Part shown: positions 54,450-63,478 of the stretch, piece by piece
Position numbering within the stretch: the stretch's first letter is position 1
How the letters are laid out: every line of letters begins with the position of its first letter
The notes under the pieces: model-generated
What the model was told of the DNA's origin: nothing
Databases searched by the model: none
What the model saw: only the letters and a program-made list of their open reading frames with translations
Translations under genes and position numbers: made by a program
NCBI GenBank assembly: GCA_947503275.1
Contig: CANNCZ010000002.1
Location: 1,459,501-1,523,500, forward strand
Length of the DNA: 64,000 nucleotides
Origin: an uncultured Erythrobacter sp.
GTDB lineage: Bacteria; Pseudomonadota; Alphaproteobacteria; Sphingomonadales; Sphingomonadaceae
Direction: 5' to 3'

Positions 54450-55039
54450 GATGCCTCACTCGCTTCCAGACAGGTACGTAGCTTTTGCAAGCCCCGGCGG
54501 ATCCAGCTTTTCATCGTGCCCAGCGGTACATCGGCTGCTTCGGCCAATTGCGCATAGGTGTAGCCTTCGAAAAAGGCCGACCGGATATGCGAACGGGTGT
54601 TCTCATCGAGCGTCGCGATACAGGTGTGAATTTGCGCGGCATTCTCCGCATCGACCAACAGACTGTCGGCCAAAGGTGCCTGATCCGGCAGCGGATTCGC
54701 CTCTTCAACCGGCACGGCTCCGCCCCGCACTTTGCCTGTGCGCAGACGGTCCACGGCGCGGTTGCGCGCAAAGGTTGCCAGCCACGAGATAGGGCTCGCC
54801 CGGGATGGGTCGTAACGGTCGGCGCGCTGCCACAAATTGATGTAGACGTCTTGCAAGGCGTCCTCGGCTTCCTTTTGGTCACCCAATATACGAAAGCAGA
54901 TGCCGAACAGTTTCACCCGGGTCGCATCATAAATTTCTTCAAGCGCCGCACTATCGCCATCGGCAAGGCGCACCATCGCGTCGCGCAGCCTTTCGCGCGC
55001 CATATCTGCGGCCGCTGTGCTTTGCCGGGCATCAGCCAT
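54446..55039 (-). CDS. ECF sigma factor, SigK-like
   Basis: 197 residues with region 2 (DALQDVYINLWQRADRYDP, then ISWLATFARNRAVDRLR; about 60-100) and region 4 (FEGYTYAQLAEAADVPLGTMKSWIRRGLQKLR; about 155-190). The partner RskA-type factor is the next gene with a 4-base overlap, and a fasciclin gene follows. This layout matches SigK-RskA-fasciclin groups. A palindrome TTGCATCCGATGCAA (55168-55182) lies upstream of the start. Confidence 0.9.
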   Translation of the reverse strand: MADARQSTAAADMARERLRDAMVRLADGDSAALEEIYDATRVKLFGICFRILGDQKEAEDALQDVYINLWQRADRYDPSRASPISWLATFARNRAVDRLRTGKVRGGAVPVEEANPLPDQAPLADSLLVDAENAAQIHTCIATLDENTRSHIRSAFFEGYTYAQLAEAADVPLGTMKSWIRRGLQKLRTCLEASEAS

Positions 55040-55167
55040 AATCAGGCGTCGCCTCGCACACGCAAAGCGGTCTGGTCCGTAACCCAGTCGCAGAATTGCA
55101 AGTGTAGCACAGCGTCGTTCCCCTCAGATGTTCGCCAAATGCGCTTGGTTTTGTTGTGGGTCAATCC

Positions 55168-55182
55168 TTGCATCCGATGCAA
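55168..55182. promoter_or_regulatory. Palindrome upstream of the ECF sigma gene
   Basis: TTGCATCCGATGCAA is a 15-bp perfect palindrome with a single central base, about 130 bases before the sigma start and just after mtgA. GCATCCGA is also found upstream of the fasciclin gene, near the TTGCGCAA pair, but one common octamer is weak evidence. It is too tight for an RNA hairpin, so it is more likely a protein site. Confidence 0.3.
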
Positions 55183-55212
55183 TCACTCACAAGGGCTCGC
55201 AAGCGCGAAGCG

Positions 55213-55905
55213 TCATTCATACACGCAATCATCAAGCCCATCGCGTTGAACAATGCCAATGCGCCGCTCAATCGAATTGCCATGCCTAGCAAGCCACCCG
55301 CCGGGGCTGACAACTGCGCGTTTTTTCGGGCTGGGCAGGGCGGCAGCCATGCGGCTTGCTTCATCAGGGGTTAGGCGCGCGGCGGATTTGTTGAAATATC
55401 GCTGCGACCCGGCCTCTGCGCCATAGGTGCCGATCCCCGTTTCCGCGACATTGAGATAGACCTCCATGATCCGCTCTTTGCCCCACACGTTCTCAATCCA
55501 GAATGTGAACCACGCCTCCAAAGCTTTGCGGAAATAGCCACCGCCTTGCCACAAAAACACGTTTTTGGCGGTTTGTTGGCTGATGGTGGAGCCGCCTCTT
55601 ATGCGGCCCCCTTCGGCATTGGAACGGGCTGCTTGCTCAATGGCTTGCGTATCAAAGCCCCAATGCTCGCAAAACTTGGAATCCTCAGCCGCGATGACGG
55701 CAGCGACCAGATTGGGATCAATATTGTCGAGGCTCTCCCAATCCTTGACCACCGAATTCTCATCCATCGCCATTGTCGCCGTAAATGGCACCGGTAGCCA
55801 TTTAAACGCGATGACGAGAAGCAGGCTGAGCCCGATAAACCACAAGATGATCTGAGCGACGATGCGCGCAATGCGAAGGGCCATGGTGGCAAAGTAGGCA
55901 AGCAT
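55213..55905 (-). CDS. mtgA: Monofunctional peptidoglycan glycosyltransferase
   Basis: 230 residues with a membrane anchor (about 12-34) and a GT51 domain with AAEDSKFCEHWGFD (catalytic Glu), RGGSTISQQTAKNVFLW and GKERIMEVYLNVAETG. MtgA polymerises lipid II in the periplasm without a transpeptidase domain. It follows the sortase gene by 33 bases on the same strand, with ATG 55905 or 55884 as possible starts. Confidence 0.94.
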   Translation of the reverse strand: MLAYFATMALRIARIVAQIILWFIGLSLLLVIAFKWLPVPFTATMAMDENSVVKDWESLDNIDPNLVAAVIAAEDSKFCEHWGFDTQAIEQAARSNAEGGRIRGGSTISQQTAKNVFLWQGGGYFRKALEAWFTFWIENVWGKERIMEVYLNVAETGIGTYGAEAGSQRYFNKSAARLTPDEASRMAAALPSPKKRAVVSPGGWLARHGNSIERRIGIVQRDGLDDCVYE

Positions 55906-55938
55906 AGATTGCCGTGCAATGACTTGTTTGCAGGTCGT

Positions 55939-56556
55939 TCAATCGGAGATCCGCTGCGCCCATGCGATCCGCCGTAGTGGGCCGGGTGTGTCCGTATCAA
56001 ACGGATAGCATGTGGTGAGTGCGAGTAGCCCTGTGCTGTGATCGGGAACGCCAAATTCATCCCAGCGCACCGTTTCAAACGCGCGCACTTCGTAATGTTC
56101 GCTGGTGCCGTCGATCCGCTCCAAGGTGACCTTATCTCCGGTTCGCAGGTTCTGGACGAACTCAAAATGCGTATCACGATGCGCCGCGAGCACGGTCACA
56201 TTGCGAGCCGTATCGTCGAGCACCGCAGTCGGCCCGAACGCCATCGCCTCGCCGGATCCTCCGGACAAGACCACCTCGTTAACGCCCAGACGCGCCACAC
56301 TGACGCGGGCCATCGGCGCAGTGTCGGCCCAGCTCCACGGCTTCACCGGGGTGCCTTGATCAACGCTGTCCTCGAATGCGCGAGCAAGCAATATCTGCGC
56401 GACCTCGGCCTTTACAGGGATATAGAGCGCCTTTGCGGTCAGCCCCAACCCTGCGACCATCACAGCGGCGAAGAGCATAAGGGGAAGGGCGCGCTGCAAC
56501 ACTCCTTTCATGTCAGCGCGCCCCTTGATGGCCTGATGTGCAAGAGCAGCTGGCAT
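55939..56556 (-). CDS. Class GN sortase
   Basis: 205 residues. An N-terminal anchor (about 24-46) precedes the sortase domain with catalytic His126 (LAAHRDTHF), Cys183 (LTTCYPFD) and Arg195/196. This is the Gram-negative sortase class that pairs with a single target protein. ATG 56556 shares one base with the target stop (TAATG); the internal ATG 56511 has AAGGGG nine bases upstream and is an alternative start. It is preceded by its substrate gene. Confidence 0.9.
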   Translation of the reverse strand: MPAALAHQAIKGRADMKGVLQRALPLMLFAAVMVAGLGLTAKALYIPVKAEVAQILLARAFEDSVDQGTPVKPWSWADTAPMARVSVARLGVNEVVLSGGSGEAMAFGPTAVLDDTARNVTVLAAHRDTHFEFVQNLRTGDKVTLERIDGTSEHYEVRAFETVRWDEFGVPDHSTGLLALTTCYPFDTDTPGPLRRIAWAQRISD

Positions 56557-58823
56557 TAGGCAGCCTGCCGCTGGAGGCTAAGCATGGCGTATCCCGCTCC
56601 ATGCTGCCCTTGCCACCCGGTCCGGCGCCGCCACCACACTGCGCCGGCTGTGCCTGAGACGAGGAGCATCAGGCCAAGGGTTAGGGTCAACCGATAACCG
56701 GTCGACGTGTTCGGAAGTTCAAGCCGCTGGCGCTGTTTGTCGCTTTCGCGCATCGGCAGATCGCGGCTCTCATTGGCGAACTGCGTGGCAAAAAGGTGGT
56801 CAAAGTCCCATCCTGCGGGCAGCAACAGTGGGAGTTCTTCCTTTGTGAGCCGGGCGCCTTCGGGACGGCTGGGCGTATCATCTACCGCGATCAAGCTGGT
56901 GCGGCTTGTGACGAGGTGGAATGCCATGCCGAGTTCCTCAATCGAGGCATCGACGCGCTCATGCGAGGTTTCGCCGGAATATCGCTCTGCCTCCACCTCT
57001 GCGATGCGGCGATGTGCCCAGAGCTTCGCAACGACATCGCTTTGCCGCGCTTCGCCCAGAGGGATGCGCTGTGACCAACGCTCGCCCTCGATCACGCCGC
57101 TGACGGTAAGTGTGCCAGCCAGATGGCGCGTGCGGCCCAGCAGAACCAGCGGTTCGCCCACATAAAGGTCTGGCAAGTCGCGCGGGGCAAAGTCGATATT
57201 GCCGCCCTCGACTGTAGCCGTCAGGTTCGTCGCCACAGGGCGCGCCAACCGATCGAGCAGGCGTTGCATTTGGTCCTCGGCTTCGTCGCCCATGCCGACA
57301 TGCGTGAATGTCCCTCGGCCAGCCTCTGCCATACGGCGCATCAGGAAGGTGTTGGGCGCAGAGCCGATGCCAACCATGAAGACACGGCTGTAACCGCGGT
57401 TCTGATTGATCTCAGCCATCATCTCCGCCTCATTTGAAAGCGACCCATCGGTGAGAAAGATTACCTGGCGCACGCCATATTCCAGCGATTCAGAGCCAAC
57501 AGGCGTCGGAGGTGCAGCGCTAAGCAAAGCTGAGCGCAGAGCTGGCAACATTTCAGTGCCGCCGTCTGCCTCCAGGCTATGCGTGAAGCTCTTCGCTTGA
57601 GCGATATTGTCAGAACTTGCGGGCACCGCGCCGGGGAACAGCTCTGTCATCGTGTCGTCGAAACGGATGATGTTGAACTGATCCTGCGGGCGTAGAGTTT
57701 CTAAAGCATAGAGCAAGCTGCGGCGTGCCGCTGGCATACTTTCGCCTGCCATCGAGCCGGAATTGTCGATTACGAAAATCATCTCGCGAGGAGGCACCTC
57801 GCCGATTCTTTCCGTCGAGGGTGGAGTGATGGTCGCCATGACATAGTCCATCTCGCCATGCTTCTGACGGAACAGGCCCAGACTCGGCGCATCGCCAGCC
57901 GCGCTCCACCGCAGCTCGAAATCACGGTTTGCAGGCACAGCTCCATCGGCGAGCGTGATGGTCCGCGTTGTTCCTTCGCCTGTGACGTCGACCGCGTGAT
58001 AGGGGCTGGAGATCGCCTCTGCATCAAAGCCCGGGTCCAAATTCACTGTGATCGAAACCGGGTTCAACCCGCTACCCGCCTGTGCGACCATATCGGGGTC
58101 AGCGGTCGGTGCTAGAATGTCTGCGGACCCGGCGAGCATGGCTGCGCGCGTCAGTGAACCGCCTGAATTGGCGCTGCCTGCAATATAACGCGGACCCACA
58201 ACCAGAGGCATACGCAGTGAATAATCTCCTGCGACCTGAGCGATAGGTGCCTGAAATTCGATTTGGATCAGAACCGTTTCACCCGGTCCCACATTGGCGA
58301 TGGAGTTGCGGAACATATTGGGGCGCGACTGCTCGACTAGACCAGCTTTCTGACCGTTGGCTTTGGCCTCTTCATAGATTTGCTGCGCTTCTTCGCGCGG
58401 TTTTATCTCGCCCTCGAATACGCGGTCACCGACGACCATTTTCAGCGTATCGACCGCGCCATCATCGGGCAGGGGGTAGAGATAGGTCGCTTCCATCCAC
58501 TCATCCGATGTGTTGCGAAACGCTTGAGTGACGGTCACCCGCGCGGTTTGCCCATCGACATCGGCGACAATATCTGTGCCCAGCCGAACGGCGGGGACTG
58601 TGGTCGCCACTTCTCCGCTCCCGCGCAGGATCAACCCGCCTTCGCTGCTGATCGGAGCGGTGCTGGCTGGCAATGGCTCAACGGGAGCTGCGGTGCGGTG
58701 TATCGGGTTTGCGGTGGCGCGCGCGGCGAAGGTTGAGGTTGTCAACGCACCCATGGCAACCAGCCCTAATATGAGCATCATCGCCATCGCGTCGCGGTCC
58801 AAAGATAGGGCAATTCGTCGCAT
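56556..58823 (-). CDS. Marine proteobacterial sortase target protein (VIT/vWFA)
   Basis: 755 residues with a signal peptide (about 1-35), a VIT domain (about 70-200), a vWFA domain with MIDAS motif DNSGSM (about 345) and the C-terminal LPNTS sorting signal (703-707) followed by a hydrophobic helix and WWRRR. ATG 58823 is supported by GGAGG five bases upstream. The protein is secreted, then cleaved and attached by the adjacent sortase GN. vWFA and VIT domains usually mediate protein contact or adhesion. Confidence 0.9.
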   Translation of the reverse strand: MRRIALSLDRDAMAMMLILGLVAMGALTTSTFAARATANPIHRTAAPVEPLPASTAPISSEGGLILRGSGEVATTVPAVRLGTDIVADVDGQTARVTVTQAFRNTSDEWMEATYLYPLPDDGAVDTLKMVVGDRVFEGEIKPREEAQQIYEEAKANGQKAGLVEQSRPNMFRNSIANVGPGETVLIQIEFQAPIAQVAGDYSLRMPLVVGPRYIAGSANSGGSLTRAAMLAGSADILAPTADPDMVAQAGSGLNPVSITVNLDPGFDAEAISSPYHAVDVTGEGTTRTITLADGAVPANRDFELRWSAAGDAPSLGLFRQKHGEMDYVMATITPPSTERIGEVPPREMIFVIDNSGSMAGESMPAARRSLLYALETLRPQDQFNIIRFDDTMTELFPGAVPASSDNIAQAKSFTHSLEADGGTEMLPALRSALLSAAPPTPVGSESLEYGVRQVIFLTDGSLSNEAEMMAEINQNRGYSRVFMVGIGSAPNTFLMRRMAEAGRGTFTHVGMGDEAEDQMQRLLDRLARPVATNLTATVEGGNIDFAPRDLPDLYVGEPLVLLGRTRHLAGTLTVSGVIEGERWSQRIPLGEARQSDVVAKLWAHRRIAEVEAERYSGETSHERVDASIEELGMAFHLVTSRTSLIAVDDTPSRPEGARLTKEELPLLLPAGWDFDHLFATQFANESRDLPMRESDKQRQRLELPNTSTGYRLTLTLGLMLLVSGTAGAVWWRRRTGWQGQHGAGYAMLSLQRQAA

Positions 58824-58986
58824 GTAAGCCTCCATTCATCGTTTTCGACTATCCCCCTATCGACCCGATGCCCGGACGCGCCAGCGCCAAGACTGGCCGT
58901 TTTCCGCCATTTGTGCGGACAGGGTGGAGGAGCGGTGAGCATATGTCCGGATTTGTGCGGATTGGTGCGGGACATAGGAGAGGTGA

Positions 58987-59733
58987 ATGGGGTATCAGGG
59001 GTTTATGAGCGATTTTGACAATGCGTCTGTGGCGTTTCGACTGCGTGAAGAGATCGCGCGGCAACGCCTGTCGCGCGCCGGTCTTGCGGATGCAGCGCGG
59101 CTGTCGATTTCCACCTTGGAGAAGGCGCTATCCGGGCGGCGACGTTTTACTTTGGCAACGATCGTGCGGTTGGAGGAGGCGTTGGGCGCGTCATTGCGCG
59201 ATGAGGTGGAGGCCGAGCCAACCGGTCCCACACTCGCGCCAGCTGAGATGGGCTCCTATGCCCGAGCGGCGGTGGATTGGATTGAGGGGGAATATCTGAC
59301 CTTGCGCGCCAGTTTTGGCGAAGAGAATGCTGTCTATGCCTATCGCACTGACATCCGATGGAGCGCGGCAAAGGGCCATTTGGTCTTTGCCGAAAGTGAC
59401 AGAGTCGATGCGACGTTTCAGCAGGCAGGCTTTGTCTCCATGCCGCACCTGTCCGGTCACACTTATTTGATGACGAGCGAAGGCGGCCAATACCGCATGA
59501 TTATGCTGGGGCGCGCGACGCGGGAGAAGCGGATGTTTGGACTGCTGTCCACGCTGCAAGTGGGGCAGGGATCGCAATTGGTGCCCGTGTCGTGCCCCGT
59601 TGCACTGGTGCCGATGGAGCAGATTGCCGATCCGGTATTCGGCTTGGTCAGCGCAGGCGATGCGCGCGCGACGGAGTACCGCGGAGTGCTGGAGACGGCA
59701 CTTGAGGGGGATTATTGTCGGTTGCGACAATAG
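58987..59733 (+). CDS. XRE-family helix-turn-helix regulator with C-terminal sensor domain
   Basis: 248 residues. ATG 58987 follows AGGAG at 6 bases. The N-terminal HTH (about 18-70) has ISTLEKALSGRRRFTLATIVRLEEA; the C-terminal ~165 residues (YARAAVDWIEGEYLTLRASF) form a beta-rich domain of unknown ligand. It is divergent from the sortase target gene (163 bases), so it may control that locus; this is inference. The next gene begins 10 bases after its stop. Confidence 0.75.
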   Translation: MGYQGFMSDFDNASVAFRLREEIARQRLSRAGLADAARLSISTLEKALSGRRRFTLATIVRLEEALGASLRDEVEAEPTGPTLAPAEMGSYARAAVDWIEGEYLTLRASFGEENAVYAYRTDIRWSAAKGHLVFAESDRVDATFQQAGFVSMPHLSGHTYLMTSEGGQYRMIMLGRATREKRMFGLLSTLQVGQGSQLVPVSCPVALVPMEQIADPVFGLVSAGDARATEYRGVLETALEGDYCRLRQ

Positions 59734-59743
59734 TAGCTGCTCT

Positions 59744-60370
59744 TTGGCTATCGTAGCAGAAGGCATCAGCGCCGCGGGCAAGACCACTTTCGCTAGCCAG
59801 TTTGGCGATGGCTTTTGGTTGCCTGAGATTGCGACTCAAGATGTTCGCCCAAGCGCTGAGGCGCCTTTAATCGGACATGCGCATTTTTGGGCCGATCATA
59901 ACGCCCGGCGCTTTGGACTTGCGTTGGAAATTGAGGCCAAACACGGGTTTGTTATCTGCGATACTGATCCAATGAAAATCCATTATTCATGGTGTATGGA
60001 GCGCGCTGGCTTTCATTGGCCAGATAAGTTTGACATCGCCGTGCCAGTCGTTCGAAAGGCTATAGAGGAAAACCGGCTTGGCTTTGCCGACCTTTATTTG
60101 GTCAAGAAAATCGAACCTGCGCTCGCACGCGGCCAAAAGGAAGCAGATGCCACCCGTCGGCGTGGCAATTTTGAGCAGCATTTGGCGCTGCAACCGCATC
60201 TTATCGGATGGTTCTCCGCACTGGCCGATGCCCTGCCAGATCGCGTGCGTTGGGAGTTTCCCGACACTGATGCGCTTCTTACAGAGATGAAACGTAAAGC
60301 GCCGGAGGAGGACCCCCGGCGCTTTGATGTTTCAGTGTTCGACGAACTTGTGCGCAAGTTGCCAGTGTGA
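59744..60370 (+). CDS. P-loop NTPase, possibly kinase-like
   Basis: About 208 residues from TTG 59744, the last start-like codon before the Walker A motif GISAAGKTT (7-15). The rest has DTDPMKIHYSW (about 69) and EPALARGQKEADATRRRGN, which resembles the deoxynucleoside kinase or AAA-type small kinase group, but I do not recognise the family. No ribosome-binding site is strong and the start is uncertain. It follows the XRE gene by 10 bases and converges with rpoH (3 bases). Confidence 0.55.
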   Translation: MAIVAEGISAAGKTTFASQFGDGFWLPEIATQDVRPSAEAPLIGHAHFWADHNARRFGLALEIEAKHGFVICDTDPMKIHYSWCMERAGFHWPDKFDIAVPVVRKAIEENRLGFADLYLVKKIEPALARGQKEADATRRRGNFEQHLALQPHLIGWFSALADALPDRVRWEFPDTDALLTEMKRKAPEEDPRRFDVSVFDELVRKLPV

Positions 60371-60373
60371 GCG

Positions 60374-61276
60374 TTACGCCATCCCAGGAACCAGCCGGTC
60401 ACCAGCAATCCGCTGCATTGCTTTTTGCAGCTTCTCAAACGCGCGAACTTCGATCTGGCGGATGCGTTCGCGGCTGACTTCGTAGACTTGTGACAGCTCT
60501 TCCAAAGTCTGCGGTTTTTCCGTCAGACGGCGCTCGGTCAGAATGTGTTGCTCACGCTCATTTAGCGAATCCATCGCCTCAACCAACATTTCGTGGCGGA
60601 CTTCGGATTCTTGCGCATCGGCAACCGTTTCATCCTGCAAAGGACGATCATCGGTCAGCCAATCCTGCCATTCACCCGCCCCCTCTTCACCGCCGCGCAT
60701 GGGGGTGTTGAGCGAACCATCGCCGCCCATCATCATCCGGCGGTTCATGTTCACGACTTCTTGTTCTGGCACGCCCAAATCAGTCGCGATCTTAGTCACG
60801 TCATCGGGATGCAGATCGGAATCTTCGTAGGCCTCAAGCTGCTTTTTCATCCGGCGAAGGTTGAAAAACAGCTTTTTCTGAGCCGCCGTGGTGCCCATTT
60901 TGACAAGGCTCCATGAGCGCAGGATATATTCCTGAATGCTCGCCTTAATCCACCACATTGCATACGTGGCGAGGCGGAAACCGCGATCGGGTTCAAATTT
61001 CTTAACGCCCTGCATCAAGCCTACGTTGCCCTCAGAAATGAGGTCGGACACGGGCAGACCATAGCCGCGGTAACCCATCGCGATCTTCGCAACGAGACGC
61101 AGGTGGCTCGACACAAGCTGCGATGCAGCTTGCGGGTCTTCGTGTTCAGCATAGGCTTTAGCGAGCATATATTCCTGCTCTGCTGTCAGCACGGGGTATT
61201 TTTTGATTTCCGACAGATACCGGTTGAGGCTCTGTTCACCGCTCAAAGCGGGGACGGATTTCGTCGATTTGGTCAC
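60374..61276 (-). CDS. rpoH: RNA polymerase sigma factor RpoH (sigma 32)
   Basis: 300 residues from GTG 61276 (GTCACGATG region on the plus strand), with AAAGG upstream. Region 2 includes NVGLMQGVKKFEPDRGFRLATYAMWWIKASIQEYILRS split over residues 85-130, and the RpoH box QKKLFFNLRRMK lies at about 138-149. Region 4 is LEELSQVYEVSRERIRQIEVRAFEKLQKA. RpoH controls heat-shock genes; clpP, clpX and tig are typical targets. It converges with the P-loop gene. Confidence 0.96.
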   Translation of the reverse strand: MTKSTKSVPALSGEQSLNRYLSEIKKYPVLTAEQEYMLAKAYAEHEDPQAASQLVSSHLRLVAKIAMGYRGYGLPVSDLISEGNVGLMQGVKKFEPDRGFRLATYAMWWIKASIQEYILRSWSLVKMGTTAAQKKLFFNLRRMKKQLEAYEDSDLHPDDVTKIATDLGVPEQEVVNMNRRMMMGGDGSLNTPMRGGEEGAGEWQDWLTDDRPLQDETVADAQESEVRHEMLVEAMDSLNEREQHILTERRLTEKPQTLEELSQVYEVSRERIRQIEVRAFEKLQKAMQRIAGDRLVPGMA

Positions 61277-61409
61277 GATGTTCCATACCTTTCTAGTGTC
61301 GACCACTGCTGCCGGACCCCTGATGGGCATCCGGTCTTTTGGGCCACATGGTTGCATATAAAGTGTCTTTCACACTTATACGAGGATCTTGCGCAAAATG
61401 TTGCACCCT

Positions 61410-62375
61410 TCATCGATTTAAACGCGCCAGTTCGTCGATTAGTTCCTGCATATCGCCGGGTAAATCCGCGTGAAACCTTAGTTCGGCGCTCGTAATCGGG
61501 TGTAAAAAGCCCAATTCGGCAGCGTGGAGTGCCTGACGGGCGAAATTGAGACCCGAAAGCAGTGGTTTTAGCGGTTTGGGCGTTTTTCCGTAAAGTTGAT
61601 CCCCTAATAGAGCATGGCCAATTGACGCACAGTGAACGCGCACTTGATGGGTGCGCCCGGTTTCAAGCCGGCATTCGATCAACGATGCGTCGTTGAGGTG
61701 TTGGAGGACCTTGTAATGGGTAATCGCATGTTTGCCGCGTGAGGAATTCTTTTCAAGCACAGCCATTTTCTTGCGGTTAACGTCGGATCGGCCCAATCGC
61801 TCGTCTATGGTGCCCTCGCCAGGGGAGGGATGACCCCCGCATACCGCGAGATAGCGACGATGGACGGAATGTGCGGCAAATTGCGCGGCGAGCCCTTCAT
61901 GCGCGGCGTCAGACTTGGCAGCCACCAACAGGCCCGACGTGTCTTTGTCGATCCGGTGCACAATGCCGGGCCGCGCGACCCCGCCAATGCCCGAAAGACC
62001 GCCGCCGCCATTGTTCGCGCAATGATGCAGCAGTGCATTGACCAAAGTGCCATCGGGATTGCCCGCCGCAGGGTGGACGACCATCCCCGCAGGCTTGTTG
62101 ACGACGATCAGGTGCTCATCCTCGAACGCTACGGTGAGCGGGATGTCTTGCGGTCGCGCTTCGGCTTCAATAGCGGCAGGGATGTTGATGCGGAACTGAG
62201 CGCCTTCTTTGACTTTGGCCGAAGGGGAGCTCGCCAGCGCGCCGTTAATCTCAATTTGCCCCTCTGCGATCAAGGCCTGCACCCGTGCGCGCGACAATTC
62301 GCTCGCATCGGCCAGCGCTTTGTCCAGCCGCGCTGAAGCAGGAACAGTCCCTGAGATGATTTTGTCGCCGGACAT
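61410..62375 (-). CDS. rluD: 23S rRNA pseudouridine synthase RluD
   Basis: 321 residues with an S4 RNA-binding domain (about 15-75) and the RluA-type catalytic core with the Asp in HRIDKDTSGLLVAAK (about 140-155) and RTHQVRVHCASIGHALLGD. The length and S4 domain fit RluD, which modifies positions 1911, 1915 and 1917 of 23S rRNA. It is divergent from the JAMM gene (16 bases) and 133 bases upstream of rpoH. Confidence 0.9.
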   Translation of the reverse strand: MSGDKIISGTVPASARLDKALADASELSRARVQALIAEGQIEINGALASSPSAKVKEGAQFRINIPAAIEAEARPQDIPLTVAFEDEHLIVVNKPAGMVVHPAAGNPDGTLVNALLHHCANNGGGGLSGIGGVARPGIVHRIDKDTSGLLVAAKSDAAHEGLAAQFAAHSVHRRYLAVCGGHPSPGEGTIDERLGRSDVNRKKMAVLEKNSSRGKHAITHYKVLQHLNDASLIECRLETGRTHQVRVHCASIGHALLGDQLYGKTPKPLKPLLSGLNFARQALHAAELGFLHPITSAELRFHADLPGDMQELIDELARLNR

Positions 62376-62391
62376 GTTAAACCCATGCGCG

Positions 62392-62799
62392 ATGGATATT
62401 CATGTGACAAGCGAGGTGATGGCCGCGATCAAAGCGGCAGCTGAGGCGTCTTACCCGAAAGAGGCGTGCGGCATATTGCTGGGGCAGGGTATTCGGATCA
62501 CTGGATTTTCCGAGGCTTGCAATGTTCATCCGGCACCCGAAACCCATTTCGAGATAGACCCTCAAACGCTCATCAACGTCCACCGCGCCGCGCGTGATGG
62601 CGGTCTGCAAGTGCTGGGATACTTTCATTCCCATCCCAAAGGCCCCGCTTCGCCCTCTGAAACCGACCGCGCAATGGCAGCGGCAGACGGCGCAATCTGG
62701 GCGATCCGTGGCGAAGGAGCGACAAAGTTCTACCGCGCCCCATCTGCATTGGGGGAAGGGGTATTTGCGGAGCTTTCCATGTCGCCAATCGAAAGCTAG
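62392..62799 (+). CDS. JAMM (Mov34/MPN) metallopeptidase
   Basis: 135 residues with the JAMM motif: Glu24 (PKEACGILLG), His79-Ser-His81 (YFHSHPKGPASPSETD) and Asp92. Zinc-dependent isopeptidases and related bacterial enzymes use this fold; bacterial stand-alone copies often process sulfur carrier or ubiquitin-like proteins. ATG 62392 gives the compact domain. It is 10 bases before chpT, so the two are likely co-transcribed. Confidence 0.85.
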   Translation: MDIHVTSEVMAAIKAAAEASYPKEACGILLGQGIRITGFSEACNVHPAPETHFEIDPQTLINVHRAARDGGLQVLGYFHSHPKGPASPSETDRAMAAADGAIWAIRGEGATKFYRAPSALGEGVFAELSMSPIES

Positions 62800-62809
62800 A
62801 ACCCCTTTC

Positions 62810-63478
62810 ATGACCTCTCAAACTGACCTCGCCGCGCTGATGTGTTCGCGGCTGTGCCATGACATGCTCTCCCCTGTAGGAGCACTGTCGAACGGACTCG
62901 AACTGCTGGCTGATGAAACCGACGCGGAAATGCGCGAGCGGTGCATCGAATTGCTCGAACAAAGCGCCAAGATCAGCACCGATAAGCTCAAATTCTTCCG
63001 CCTCGCTTTTGGCGCAGCGGGCGGTTTTGGAGAAGCGGTGCCGGTCGAAGAGGCGCAAGAAGTCGTCGCAGCGCTTGCCTCTGATGCAAAACGGGTGGAG
63101 CTGAACTGGGCGATTTCCGATGCGACTTTGCCGAAACCGGCGGTCAAGGTGCTGTTGAACCTCTCCCAAATCGCGCTTGATGCGTTGGTTCGCGGTGGCA
63201 AGCTGGATATTGGGGCTGAACGTCGGCCCAGCGATCAAGGCGGCTCAAACGTGGAGATCGTCGCACGCGCGACGGGCACCCGCATCGCCTTTGACGAAAC
63301 GATTGGCCATGCGCTTCAAGGCGATCTGGCGGATAGCGAGATTACCAGCCGAACGGCGGCTGCGCATATGATTTCGCTGCTGGCCAAGGAAATGGGCGGC
63401 GGCCTGCAATATGCAAAGTCGGATGATGCTTTGGTTTTGGGCGCGGTTCTGCCGGAGCCAGAGGGCATGATCGGGTGA
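62810..63478 (+). CDS. chpT: Histidine phosphotransferase ChpT
   Basis: 222 residues. His17 in MCSRLCHDMLSPVGALSNGLELL (positions 11-33) is the phosphorylated His of ChpT; the rest is the degenerate ATPase-like domain. ChpT passes phosphate from CckA to CtrA and CpdR, controlling the alphaproteobacterial cell cycle. Its stop overlaps the following amidase GTG (GTGA). Confidence 0.9.
   Translation: MTSQTDLAALMCSRLCHDMLSPVGALSNGLELLADETDAEMRERCIELLEQSAKISTDKLKFFRLAFGAAGGFGEAVPVEEAQEVVAALASDAKRVELNWAISDATLPKPAVKVLLNLSQIALDALVRGGKLDIGAERRPSDQGGSNVEIVARATGTRIAFDETIGHALQGDLADSEITSRTAAAHMISLLAKEMGGGLQYAKSDDALVLGAVLPEPEGMIG

Noticed and set aside
55040-55212. GGAAC-type EcfG promoter upstream of the ECF sigma gene
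   Set aside because: GGAAC is present but no CGTT-like -10 lies at the needed distance.
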